Shown here piece by piece: positions 23,791-34,992 of a DNA stretch of 64,000 nt (position 1 is its first letter; every line of letters begins with the position of its first letter). The stretch is from Amblyomma americanum (taxonomy: Eukaryota > Arthropoda > Arachnida > Ixodida > Ixodidae). Below the pieces are notes generated by a model. That model saw only the letters and a list, made by a program, of their open reading frames with translations. It had not been told where the DNA came from and made no database searches. The position numbers were made by a program, and so were the translations under genes. The stretch spans positions 140,766,121 to 140,830,120 of the forward strand of contig NC_135504.1 of the NCBI RefSeq assembly GCF_052857255.1. Reading direction: 5' to 3'.

Positions 23791-24465
23791 CGCGCTGAAG
23801 AAACTCCGTGTAGGAGAAACTCCGTGTTGGAGAAACTCTGCGTTGGAGAAACTCCGCTTTGGAGAAAGTCCGCGTTGGAGAAAGTCCGCGTTGGAGAGTC
23901 CGCGATGGAGAAACTCCGCGCTGGAGAAAAATCGGGCTGGAGAAACTCCGTGTTGGAGAAACTCCGCGTTTGAGAAACTCCGAACTGGAGAAGCTCCGCG
24001 CTGGAGATACTCCGCGGTGGAGAAACTCCGCGCTGGAGAAACTCCGTGTTGGAGAAACTCTGTGTTGGAGAAATTCCGCCTTGGAGAAACTTCGCTGTGA
24101 AGAAACGGCGCGTTGGAGAAACTCCGCGTTAGAGAAACTCCGCGCTTGAAACACACCGCGCTGGAGAAACTCCGCGTTAGAGAAAGTCCGCGTTGGAGAA
24201 GGTCCGCGTTGGAGAAAGTCCGCGTTGGAGAAAATCCGTGTTGTAGAAACTCCGCCTTGGAGAAACTTCGCGTTGAAGAAACGGCGCGTTGGAGATTCTC
24301 CGCGTTGGAGAAACTCCGCGTTGAAGAAAGTCCGCGACGGACAAACTCCGCGATGGAGAAACTCCGCGTTGGAAAAAGTCCGCTCTGGAGAAACTCTACG
24401 CTGGAGAAACTCCGCGATGGAGACACTCCGCGCTGGAGAAACTCCGCGCTGGAGAAACTCCGCGA
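23791..24465. repeat. Segment duplicating 21311-21985
   Basis: Offset 2,480 bp, exactly 155 units. Both copies share GCTGAAGAAACTCCGTGTAGG, a 14-bp unit (TTGGAGAGTCCGCG), GAAAAATCGGGCTGG and CTTCGCTGTGAAG. It marks where the 4.7-kb period ends and the next HOR class begins. Confidence 0.8.
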
Positions 24466-24589
24466 TGGAGAAACTCCGCGTTGGAAGAAGTCCGCTCTGG
24501 AGAAACTCTACGCTGGAGAAACTCCGCGATGGAGACACTCCGCGCTGGAGAAACTCCGCGCTGGAGAAACTCCGCGCTGGAGAAACTCC

Positions 24590-25589
24590 GCGCTGGAGAA
24601 ACTCCGTGTTGGGGAAACTTCGCGTTGGAGAAACGGTGCGTTGGAGAAGCTCCGCGTTGGAGAAACTCCGCGCTTGAAACACACCGCGCTGGAGAAACTC
24701 CGCGTTGGAGAAAGTCCGCGTTGGAGAAGGTCCGCGTTGGAGAAAGTCCGCGCTGGAGAAACTCCGCGTTGTATAAACTCCGCGCTGGAGAAACTCCGCG
24801 ATGGAGAACCTCCGCGACGGACAAATTCCGCGATGGAGAAACTCCACGTTGGAGAAAAGTCCGCTCTGGAGAAACTCTACGCTGAAGAAACTCCGCGCTA
24901 GAGCAACTCCGCGTTCGAGAAACTCCGCGCTGGAGAAACTCCGTGCTGCATAAAATCTGCGCTTGAGAAACTCCGGGCTGGAGAAACTCCGTGTTGGAGA
25001 AACTCCGCGCTGGAGAAACTTCGCGTTGGAGAAACTGCGCGTTGGAGAAACTCCGCGTTGGAGAAACTCCGCGTTGGAGAAACTCCGCGTTTGAGAAAGT
25101 CCGCGTTGGAGAAAGTCCGCGTTGGAGAGTGTCCGCGATGGAGAAACTCCGTGCTGGAGAAACTCCGTGGTGGGGAAACTTCGCGTAGGAGAAACGGCGC
25201 GTTGGAGAAGCTCCGCGTTGGAGAAACACCGCGCTTGAAACACACCGCGCTGGAGAAACTCCGCGTTGGAGAAAGTCCGCGTTGGAGAAGGTCCGCGTTG
25301 GAGAAAGTCCGCGTTGGAGAAAGTCCGCGCTGGAGAAACTCCGCGTTGTATAAACTCCGCGGTGGAGAAACTCCGCGATGAAGAAAGTCCGCAACGAACA
25401 AACTCCGCGATGGAGAAACTCCGCGTTGGAGAAAAGTCCGCTCTGGAGAAACTCTACGCTGGAGAAACTCCGCGCTATAGCAACTCCGCGTTGGAGAAAC
25501 TCCGCGCTGGAGAAACTCCGTGCTGCATAAAATCTGCGCTGGAGAAACTCCGGGCTGGAGAAACTCCGCGCTGGAGAAACTCCGTGCTG
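24590..25589. repeat. Block W, copy 1
   Basis: This matches 33820-34819 (offset 9,230 bp) and 40828-41827 (offset 16,238 bp). Markers are GGAGAACCTCC, CGCTAGAGCAAC, GTTCGAGAAAC, GAGAGTGTCCGCG, GTGGTGGGGAAACTTCGCGTAGG, AACGAACAAAC and GCTATAGCAAC. A shortened relative closes the window at 63421-64000. Confidence 0.8.
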
Positions 25590-25621
25590 GACAAACTCCG
25601 AACTGGAGAAACTCCGCGATG

Positions 25622-27023
25622 GAGAAACTCCGCGATGGAGACACTCCGCGCTGGAGAAACTGCGTGTTCGGGAAAATTCGCGTTCGAGAAACGGCGCGTT
25701 GGAGAAGCTCCGCGTTGGAGAAACTCCGCGCTTGAAACACACCGCGCTGGAGAAACTCCGCGTTGGAGAAGGTCCGCGTTGGAGAATGTCCGCGTTGGAG
25801 AAAGTCCGCGCTGGAGAAACTCCGCGTTGGATAAACTCCGCGCTAGAGAAACTCCGCGTTGGAGAAAGTCTGCGTCGGAGAAGGTCCGCGTTGGAGAAAC
25901 TCCGCGTTGGAGAAACTCCGTGTTGTAGAAACTCCGCTTTGGAGAAACTTCGCGTTGAAGAAACGGCGCGTTGGAGATTCTCCGCGTTGGAGAAACTCCG
26001 CACTTGAAACACACCGCGCTGGAGAAACTCCGCGTTGGAGAAAGTCCGCGTTTGAGAAGGTCCGCGTTGGAGAAAGTCCGCGTTGGAGAAAGTCCGCGTT
26101 GGAGAAACTCCGCGTTGAAGAAAGTCCGCGTTGGAGAAAGTCCGCGCTGGAGAAACTCCGCGTTGTATAAACTCCGCGATGAAGAAAGTCCGCGATGGAC
26201 AAACTCCGCGCTGGAGAAACTCCGTGTTGGGGAACTTCGCGTTGGAGAAACGGTGCTTTGGAGAAGCTCCGCGTTGGAGAAACTCCGCGCTTGAAACACA
26301 CCGCGCTGGAGAAACTCCGCGTTGGAGAAAGTCCGCGTTGGAGAAGGTCCGCGTTGGAGAAAGTCCGCGTTGGAGAAAGTCCGCGCTGGAGAAACTCCGC
26401 GTTGTATAAACTCCGCGCTGGAGAAACTCCGCGATGAAGAAAGTCCGCGACGGACAAACTCCGCGATGGAGAAACTCCGCGTTGGAGAAAAGTCCGCTCT
26501 GGAGAAACTCTCCGCTGGAGAAACTCCGCGCTGGAGCAACTCCGCGTTGGAGAAACTCCGCGCTGGAGAAACTCCGTGCTGCATAAAATCTGCGCTGGAG
26601 AAACTCCGGGCTGGAGAAACTCCGCGCTGGAAAAACTCCGTGCTGGACAAACTCCGCGCTGGAGAAACTTCGCGTTGGAGAAACTGCGCGTTAGAGAAAC
26701 TCCGCGTTGGAGAAATTCCGCGTTGGAGAAAGTCCGCGTTGGAGAAATTCCGCGTTGGAGAGAGTCTGCGATGGAGAAATTCCGCGCTGGAGAAACTCCG
26801 CGTTTGAGAAACTCCGAACTCTAGAAACTCCGCGATGGAGACACTCCGCGCTGGAGAAACTCCGCGTTGGAGAAATTCCGCGTCGGAGAAGGTCCGCGGT
26901 GGAGAAAGTCCGCGTTGGAGAAACTTCGCATTGAAGAAACGGCGCGTCGGAGATTCTCCGCGTTGGAGAAACTCCGCACTTGAAACACACCGCGCTGGAG
27001 AAACTCCGCGTTGGAGAAAGTCC
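25622..27023. repeat. Block shared with 42004-43405
   Basis: Offset 16,381-16,382 bp. The one-base shift comes from GCGTTCGAGAAACGG here against GCGTCGAGAAACGG near 42062. Both carry the unusual GTGTTCGGGAAAATTCGCG and the deletion form TTGGGGAACTTCGCG. The match ends where this copy continues with CTCTGGTGAAAC and the other with GCGTTTGAG. Confidence 0.8.
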
Positions 27024-28872
27024 GCTCTGGTGAAACTCTACTCTGGAGAAACTCCGCGATGGAGACACTCCGCGCTGGAGAAACTCCGGGCTGGAGAAAC
27101 TCCGCGCTGGAGACACTCCGGGCTGGAGAAAGTCCGCGCTGGGGAAACTCCGCGCTGGAGAAACTCCGCGCTGGAGAAACTCCGTGTTGGAGAAACTCCG
27201 TGTTGGAGAAACTTCGCATTGGAGAAACTCCGGGTTGGAGAAAGTCCGCGTTGGAGAAAGTCCGCGCTGGAGAAACTCCGCGCTGGAGAAACTCCGCGTT
27301 TGAGAAACTCCGAACTGGAGAAACTCCGCCTTGGAGAAACTTCGCTTTGAAGAAACGGTGCGTTGGAGAAACTCCACGTTAGAGAAACTCCGCGCTTGAA
27401 ACACACCGCGCTGGAGAAACTCCGCGTTGGAGAAAGTCAGCGTCGGAGAAGGTCCGCGTTGGAGAAATTCCGCGTTGGAGAGAGTCTGCGATGGAGAAAT
27501 TCCGCGCTGGAGAAACTCCGCGTTTGAGAAACTCCGAACTCTAGAAACTCCGCGATGGAGAAACTCCGCGATGGAGAAACTCCGCGTTGGAGAAAGTCCG
27601 CGTCGGAGAGGTCCGCGTAGGAGAAAGTCCGCGTTGGAGAAAATCCGTGATGTAGAAACTCCGCCTTGGAGAAACTTCGCGTTGAAGAAACGGCGCGTTG
27701 GAGATACTCCGCGTTGGAGAAACTACGCGCTTGAAACACACCGCGCTGGAGAAACTCCGCGTTGGAGAAAGTCCGCGTTGGAGAAGGTCCGCGTTGGAGA
27801 AAGTCCGCGTTGGAGAAAGTCCGCGTTGGAGAAACTCCGCGTTGAAGAAAGTCCGCATTGGAGAAAGTCCGCGCTGGAGAAACTCCGCGTTGTATAAACT
27901 CCGCGATGAAGAAAGTCCGCGACGGACAAACTCCGCGCTGGAGAAACTCCGCGCTGGAGAAACTCCGTGTTGGGGAAACTTCGCGTTGGAGAAACGGTGC
28001 GTTGGAGAAGCTCCGCGTTGGAGAAACTCCGCGCTTGAAACACACCGCGCTGGAGAAACTCCGCGTTGGAGAAAGTCCGCGTTGGAGAAGGTCCGCGTTG
28101 GAGAAAGTCCGCGTTGGAGAAAGTCCGCGCTGGAGAAACTCCGCGTTGTATAAACTCCGCGCTGGAGAAACTCCGCGATGAAGAAAGTCTGCGACGGACA
28201 AACTCCGCGATGGAGAAACTCCGCGTTGGAGAAAAGTCCGCTCTGGAGAAACTACGCTGGAGAAACTCCGCCCTGGAGCAACTCCGCGTTGGAGAAACTC
28301 CGCGGTGGAGAAACTCCGTGCTGCATAAAATCTGCGCTGGAGAAACTCCGGGCTGGAGAAACTCCGCGCTTGAGAAACTCCGTGCTGGACAAACTCCACG
28401 GTGGAGAAACTTCGCATTGGAGAAACTGCGCGTTGGAGAAACTCCGCGTTGGAGAAACTCCGCGTTGGAGAAAGTCCGCGTTGGAGAAATTCCGCGTTGG
28501 AGAGAGTCTGCGAAGGAGAAATTCCACGCTGGAGAAACTCCGCGTTTGAGAAACTCCGAACTCTAGAAACTCCGCGATGGAGACACTCCGCGCTGGAGAA
28601 AGTCCGCGTCGGAGAAGGTCCGCGTTGGAGAAACTTCGCGTTGAAGAAACGGCGCGTCGGAGATTCTCCGCGTTGGAGAAACTCCGCACTTGAAACACAC
28701 CGCGCTGGAGAAACTCCGCGTTGGAGAAAGCCCGCGTTGGAGAAGATCAGCGTTGGAGAAAGTCCGCGTTGGAGAAAGTCCGCGTTGGAGAAACTCCGCG
28801 TTGAAGAAAGTCCGCGTTGGAGAAAGTCCGCGCTGGAGAAACTCCGGTTTGTATAAACTCCGCGATGAAGAA
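26595..28872. repeat. 7-8 kb HOR, first part, copy 1 (contains block Y)
   Basis: This matches 34993-37334 at an offset of 8,398 bp, rising to 8,462 bp after a 64-bp (four-unit) difference near 27320. Block Y copy 2 occupies 27318-28872. Confidence 0.8.
27575..28872. repeat. 1,470-bp tandem duplication, copy 1
   Basis: This recurs at 29045-30342 with an offset of 1,470 bp. Rare variants shared by both include GGTTTGTATAAAC (near 28846 and 30316) and AAGCCCGCG (near 28728 and 30198), so the duplication is recent relative to unit divergence. The corresponding place in the second HOR copy has only one Y. Confidence 0.85.
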
Positions 28873-29044
28873 ACTCCGTGCTGGACAAACTCCGCGATGG
28901 AGAAACTCCGTGTTGGAGAAACTCCGCGCTGGAGAAACTTCGCGTTGGAGAAACTGCGCGTTGGAGAAACTTCGCTTTGAAGAAACGGCGCGTTGGAGAA
29001 ACTCCGCGTTAGAGAAACTCCGCGCTTGAAACACACCGCGCTGG
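28873..29044. repeat. Junction between the two 1,470-bp copies
   Basis: About 172 bp that resemble the segment following the second copy (about 30470-30640: GTGCTGGACAAAC, CTTTGAAGAAACGG, GCGTTAGAG, CTTGAAACACACC), but with about 130 bp of it missing. This is what an unequal exchange joining two offset copies would leave. Confidence 0.65.
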
Positions 29045-31037
29045 AGAAACTCCGCGTTGGAGAAAGTCCGCGTCGGAGAGGTCCGCGTTGGAGAAAGTCC
29101 GCGTTGGAGAAAATCCGTGATGTAGAAATTCCGCCTTGGAGAAACTTCGCGTTGAAGAAACGGCGCGTTGGAGATACTCCGCGTTGGAGAAACTACGCGC
29201 TTGAAACACACCGCGCTGGAGAAACTCCGCGTTGGAGAAAGTCCGCGTTGGAGAAGGTCCGCGTTGGAGAAAGTCCGCGTTGGAGAAAGTCCGCGTTGGA
29301 GAAACTCCGCGTTGAAGAAAGTCCGCATTGGAGAAAGTCCGCGCTGGAGAAACTCCGCGTTGTATAAACTCCGCGATGAAGAAAGTCCGCGACGGACAAA
29401 CTCCGCGCTGGAGAAACTCCGCGCTGGAGAAACTCCGTGTTGGGGAAACTTCGCGTTGGAGAAACGGTGCGTTGGAGAAGCTCCGCGTTGGAGAAACTCC
29501 GCGCTTGAAACACACCGCGCTGGAGAAACTCCGCGTTGGAGAAAGTCCGCGTTGGAGAAGGTCCGCGTTGGAGAAAGTCCGCGTTGGAGAAAGTCCGCGC
29601 TGGAGAAACTCCGCGTTGTATAAACTCCGCGCTGGAGAAACTCCGCGATGAAGAAAGTCTGCGACGGACAAACTCCGCGATGGAGAAACTCCGCGTTGGA
29701 GAAAAGTCCGCTCTGGAGAAACTACGCTGGAGAAACTCCGCCCTGGAGCAACTCCGCGTTGAAGAAACTCCGCGGTGGAGAAACTCCGTGCTGCATAAAA
29801 TCTGCGCTGGAGAAACTCCGGGCTGGAGAAACTCCGCGCTTGAGAAACTCCGTGCTGGACAAACTCCACGGTGGAGAAACTTCGCATTGGAGAAACTGCG
29901 CGTTGGAGAAACTCCGCGTTGGAGAAACTCCGCGTTGGAGAAAGTCCGCGTTGGAGAAATTCCGCGTTGGAGAGAGTCTGCGAAGGAGAAATTCCACGCT
30001 GGAGAAACTCCGCGTTTGAGAAACTCCGAACTCTAGAAACTCCGCGATGGAGACACTCCGCGCTGGAGAAAGTCCGCGTCGGAGAAGGTCCGCGTTGGAG
30101 AAACTTCGCGTTGAAGAAACGGCGCGTCGGAGATTCTCCGCGTTGGAGAAACTCCGCACTTGAAACACACCGCGCTGGAGAAACTCCGCGTTGGAGAAAG
30201 CCCGCGTTGGAGAAGATCAGCGTTGGAGAAAGTCCGCGTTGGAGAAAGTCCGCGTTGGAGAAACTCCGCGTTGAAGAAAGTCCGCGTTGGAGAAAGTCCG
30301 CGCTGGAGAAACTCCGGTTTGTATAAACTCCGCGATGAAGAAATTCCGCGACGGACAAACTCCGCGATGGAGAAACTCCGCGTTGGAGAAAAGTCCGCTC
30401 TGGAGAAACTCTACACTGGAGAAACTCCGCGCTGTAGCAACTCCGCGTTGGAGAAACTCCGCGCTGGAGAAACTCCGTGCTGGACAAACTCCCCGCTGGA
30501 GAAACTCCGTGTTGGAGAAACTCCGCGCTGGAGAAACTTCGCGTTGGAGAAACTGCGCGTTGGAGAAACTTCGCTTTGAAGAAACGGCGCGTTGGAGAAA
30601 CTCCGCGTTAGAGAAACTCCGCGCTTGAAACACACCGCGCTGGAGAAACTCCGCGTTGGAGAAAGTCCGCGTCGGATAAGGTCCGCGTTGGAGAAAGTCC
30701 GCGTTGGAGAAAATCCGTGATGTAGAAACTCCGCCTTGGAGAAACTTCGCGTTGAAGAAACGGCGCGTTGGAGATACTCCGCGTTGGAGAAACTACGCGC
30801 TTGAAACACACCGCGCTGGAGAAACTCCGCGTTGGAGAAAGTCCGCGTTGGAGAAGGTCCGCGTTGGAGAAAGTCCGCGTTGGAGAAAGTCCGCGTATGG
30901 AGAAACTCCGCGTTGGATAAACTCCGCGCTGGAGAAACTCCGCGTTGGAGAAAGTCCGCGTCGGAGAAGGTCCGCGTTGGAGAAACTCCGCGTTGGAGAA
31001 ACTCCGTGTTGTAGAAACTCCGCTTTGGAGAAACTTC

Positions 31038-31702
31038 GCGTTGAAGAAACGGCGCGTTGGAGATTCTCCGCGTTGGAGAAACTCCGCACTTGAAACACAC
31101 CGCGCTGGAGAAACTCCGCGTTGGAGAAAGTCCGCGTTGGAGAAGGTCCGCGTTGGAGAAAGTCCGTGTTGGAGAAAGTCCGCGTTGGAGAAACTCCGCG
31201 TTGAAGAAAGTCCGCGTTGGAGAAAGTCCGCGATGGAGAAACTCCGCGTTGGAAAAAGTCCGCTCTGGTGAAACTCTACGCTGGAGAAACTCCGCGATGG
31301 AGACACTCCGCGCTGGAGAAACTCCGGGCTGGAGAACCTCCGCGCTGGAGACACTCCAGGCTGGAGAAAGTCCGCGCTGGGGAAACTCCGCGCTGGAGAA
31401 ACTCCGCGCTGGAGAAACTCCGTGTTGGAGAAACTCCGTGTTGGAGAAACTTCGCATTGGAGAAACTCCGGGTTGGAGAAAGTCCGCGTTGGAGAAAGTC
31501 CGCGCTGGAGAAACTCCGCGCTGGAGAAACTCCGCGTTTGAGAAACTCCGAACTGGAGAAACTCCGCGCTGGAGATACTCCGCGGTGGAGAAACTCCGCG
31601 CTGGAGAAACTCCGTGTTGGAGAAACTCCGCCTTGGAGAAACTTCGCTTTGAAGAAACAGTGCGTTGGAGAAACTCCACGTTAGAGAAACTCCGCGCTTG
31701 AA
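31038..31702. repeat. Segment S, copy 5
   Basis: Same markers as the other S copies. Copy-specific changes are GGAGAACCTCCGCG near 31333, AAAGTCCGTGTTGG near 31163 and AAACAGTGCG near 31656. Confidence 0.75.
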
Positions 31703-33819
31703 ACACACCGCGCTGGAGAAACTCCGCGTTGGAGAAAGTCCGCGTCGGAGAAGGTCCGCGTTGGAAAAAGTCCGCGTTGGAGAAAATCCGTGTTGTAGAA
31801 ACTCCGCCTTGGAGAAACTTCGCGTTGAAGAAACGGCGCGTTGGAGATACTCCGCGTTGCAGAAACTACGCGCTTGAAACACACCGCGCTGGAGAAACTC
31901 CGCGTTGGAGAAAGTCCGCGTTGGAGAAGGTCCGCGTTGGAGAAAGTCCGCGTTGGAGAAAGTCCGCGTTGGAGAAAGTCCGCGCTGGATAAACTCCGCG
32001 TTGTATAAACTCCGCGCTGGAGAAACTCCGCGATGGAGAAACTCCGCGACGGACAAACTCCGCGATGGAGAAACTCCGCGTTGGAGAAAAGTCCGCTCTG
32101 GAGAAACTCTACGCTGAAGAAACTCCGCGCTGGAGCAACTCCGCGTTGGAGAAACTCCGTGCTGCATAAAATCTGCGCTGGAGAAACTCCGGGCTGGAGA
32201 AACTCCGCGCTGGAGAAACTCCGTGCTGGACAAACTCCGCGCTGGAGAAACTGTGTTGGAGCAACTCCGCGCTGGAGAAACTTCGCGTTGGAGAAACTGC
32301 GCGTTGGAGAAACTCCGCGTTGGAGAAACTCCGCTTTGGAGAAAGTCCGCGTTGGAGAAAGTCCGCGTTGGAGAGAGTCCGCGATGGAGAAACTCCGCGC
32401 TGGAGAAACTCCGCCCTGGAGAAACTCCGCGCTGGAGAAACTCTGTGTTGGAGAAACTCCGCGTTTGAGAAACTGCGAACTGGAGAAACTCCGCGCTGGA
32501 GATACTCCGCGGTGGAGAAACTCCGCGCTGGAGAAACTCCGTGTTGGAGAAACTCCGTGTTGGAGAAATTCTGCCTTGGAGAAACTTCGCTTTGAAGAAA
32601 CGGCGCGTTGGAGAAACTCCGCGTTAGAGAAACTCCGCGCTTGAAACACACCGCGCTGGAGAAACTCCGCGTTGGAGAAAGTCCGCGTCGGAGAAGGTCC
32701 GCGTTGGAGAAAGTCCGCGTTGGAGAAAGTCCGCGTTGGAGAAACTCCGCGTTGAAGAAAGTCCGCGTTGGAGAAAGTCCGCGCTGGAGAAACTCCGCGT
32801 TGTATAAACTCCGCGCTGGAGAAACTCCGCGATGGAGAAACTCCGCGACGGACAAACTCCGCGATGTAGAAACTCTGCGTTGGAGAAAAGTTCGCTCTGG
32901 AGAAACTCTACGCTGGAGATACTCCGCGCGGGAGCAACTCCGCGCTGGAGAAACTCCGTGCTGGACAAACTCCGCGCTGGAGAAACTCCGTGTTGGAGAA
33001 ACTCCGCGCTGGAGAAACTTCGCGTTGGAGAAACTCTGCGTTGGAGAAAGTCCGCGTTGGAGAAAGTCCGCGTTGGTGAGAGTCCGCGATGGAGAAACTC
33101 CGCGCTGGAGAAACTACGCGTTTGAGAAACTCCGAACTGGAGAAACTCCGCGATGGAGACAATTCGCGCTGAAGAAACTCCGTGTAGGAGAAACTCCGTG
33201 TTGGAGAAACTCCGCGTTGGAGAAACTCCGCTTTGGAGAAAGTCCGCGTTGGAGAAAGTCCGCGTTGGAGAGTCCGCGATGGAGAAACTCCGCGCTGGAG
33301 AAAAATCGGGCTGGAGAAACTCCGTGTTGGAGAAACTCCGCGTTTGAGAAACTCCGAACTGGAGAAGCTCCGCGCTGGAGATACTCCGCGGTGGAGAAAC
33401 TCCGCGCTGGAGAAACTCCGTGTTGGAGAAACTCTGTGTTGGAGAAATTCCGCCTTGGAGAAACTTCGCTGTGAAGAAACGGCGCGTTGGAGAAACTCCG
33501 CGTTAGAGAAACTCCGCGCTTGAAACACACCGCGCTGGAGAAACTCCGCGTTAGAGAAAGTCCGCGTTGGAGAAGGTCCGCGTTGGAGAAAGTCTGCGTT
33601 GGAGAAAATCCGTGTTGTAGAAACTCCGCCTTGGAGAAACTTCGCGGTGAAGAAACGGCGCGTTGGAGATTCTCCGCGTTGGAGAAACTCCGCGTTGAAG
33701 AAAGTCCGCGACGGACAAACTCCGCGATGGAGAAACTCCGCGTTGGAAAAAGTCCGCTCTGGAGAAACTCTACGCTGGAGAAACTCCGCGATGGAGACAC
33801 TCCGCGCTGGAGAAACTCC

Positions 33820-34819
33820 GCGCTGGAGAAACTCCGTGTTGGGGAAACTTCGCGTTGGAGAAACGGTGCGTTGGAGAAGCTCCGCGTTGGAGAAACTCCG
33901 CGCTTGAAACACACCGCGCTGGAGAAACTCCGCGTTGGAGAAAGTCCGCGTTGGAGAAGGTCCGCGTTGGAGAAAGTCCGCGCTGGAGAAACTCCGCGTT
34001 GTATAAACTCCGCGCTGGAGAAACTCCGCGATGGAGAACCTCCGCGACGGACAAACTCCGCGATGGAGAAACTCCACGTTGGAGAAAAGTCCGCTCTGGA
34101 GAAACTCTACGCTGAAGAAACTCCGCGCTAGAGCAACTCCGCGTTCGAGAAACTCCGCGCTGGAGAAACTCCGTGCTGCATAAAATCTGCGCTTGAGAAA
34201 CTCCGGGCTGGAGAAACTCCGTGTTGGAGAAACTCCGCGCTGGAGAAACTTCGCGTTGGAGAAATTGCGCGTTGGAGAAACTCCGTGTTGGAGAAACTCC
34301 GCGTTGGAGAAACTCCGCGTTTGAGAAAGTCCGCGTTGGAGAAAGTCCGCGTTGGAGAGTGTCCGCGATGGAGAAACTCCGCGCTGGAGAAACTCCGTGG
34401 TGGGGAAACTTCGCGTAGGAGAAACGGCGCGTTGGAGAAGCTCCGCGTTGGAGAAACACCGCGCTTGAAACACACCGCGCTGGAGAAACTCCGCGTTGGA
34501 GAAAGTCCGCGTTGGAGAAGGTCCGCGTTGGAGAAAGTCCGCGTTGGAGAAAGTCCGCGCTGGAGAAACTCCGCGTTGTATAAACTCCGCGGTGGAGAAA
34601 CTCCGCGATGAAGAAAGTCCGCAACGAACAAACTCCGCGATGGAGAAACTCCGCGTTGGAGAAAAGTCCGCTCTGGAGAAACTCTACGCTGGAGAAACTC
34701 CGCGCTATAGCAACTCCGCGTTGGAGAAACTCCGCGCTGGAGAAACTCCGTGCTGCATAAAATCTGCGCTGGAGAAACTCCGGGCTGGAGAAACTCCGCG
34801 CTGGAGAAACTCCGTGCTG
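33820..34819. repeat. Block W, copy 2
   Basis: This matches 24590-25589 and 40828-41827. It has GAAATTGCGCG near 34262 where copy 1 has GAAACTGCGCG, a change shared with copy 3, so copies 2 and 3 are the closest pair, as the 7-kb duplication predicts. Confidence 0.8.
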
Positions 34820-34992
34820 GACCAACTCCGCGCTGGAGAAACTCCGTGTTGGAGAAACTCCGCGTTGGAGAAACTCCGCGTTGGAGAAAGTCCGCGTTGG
34901 AGAGAGTCCGCGATGAAAAAATTTCGCGCTGGAGAAACTCCGCGTTTGAGAAACTCCGAACTGGAGAAACTCCGCGACGGAGAAACTCCGCG

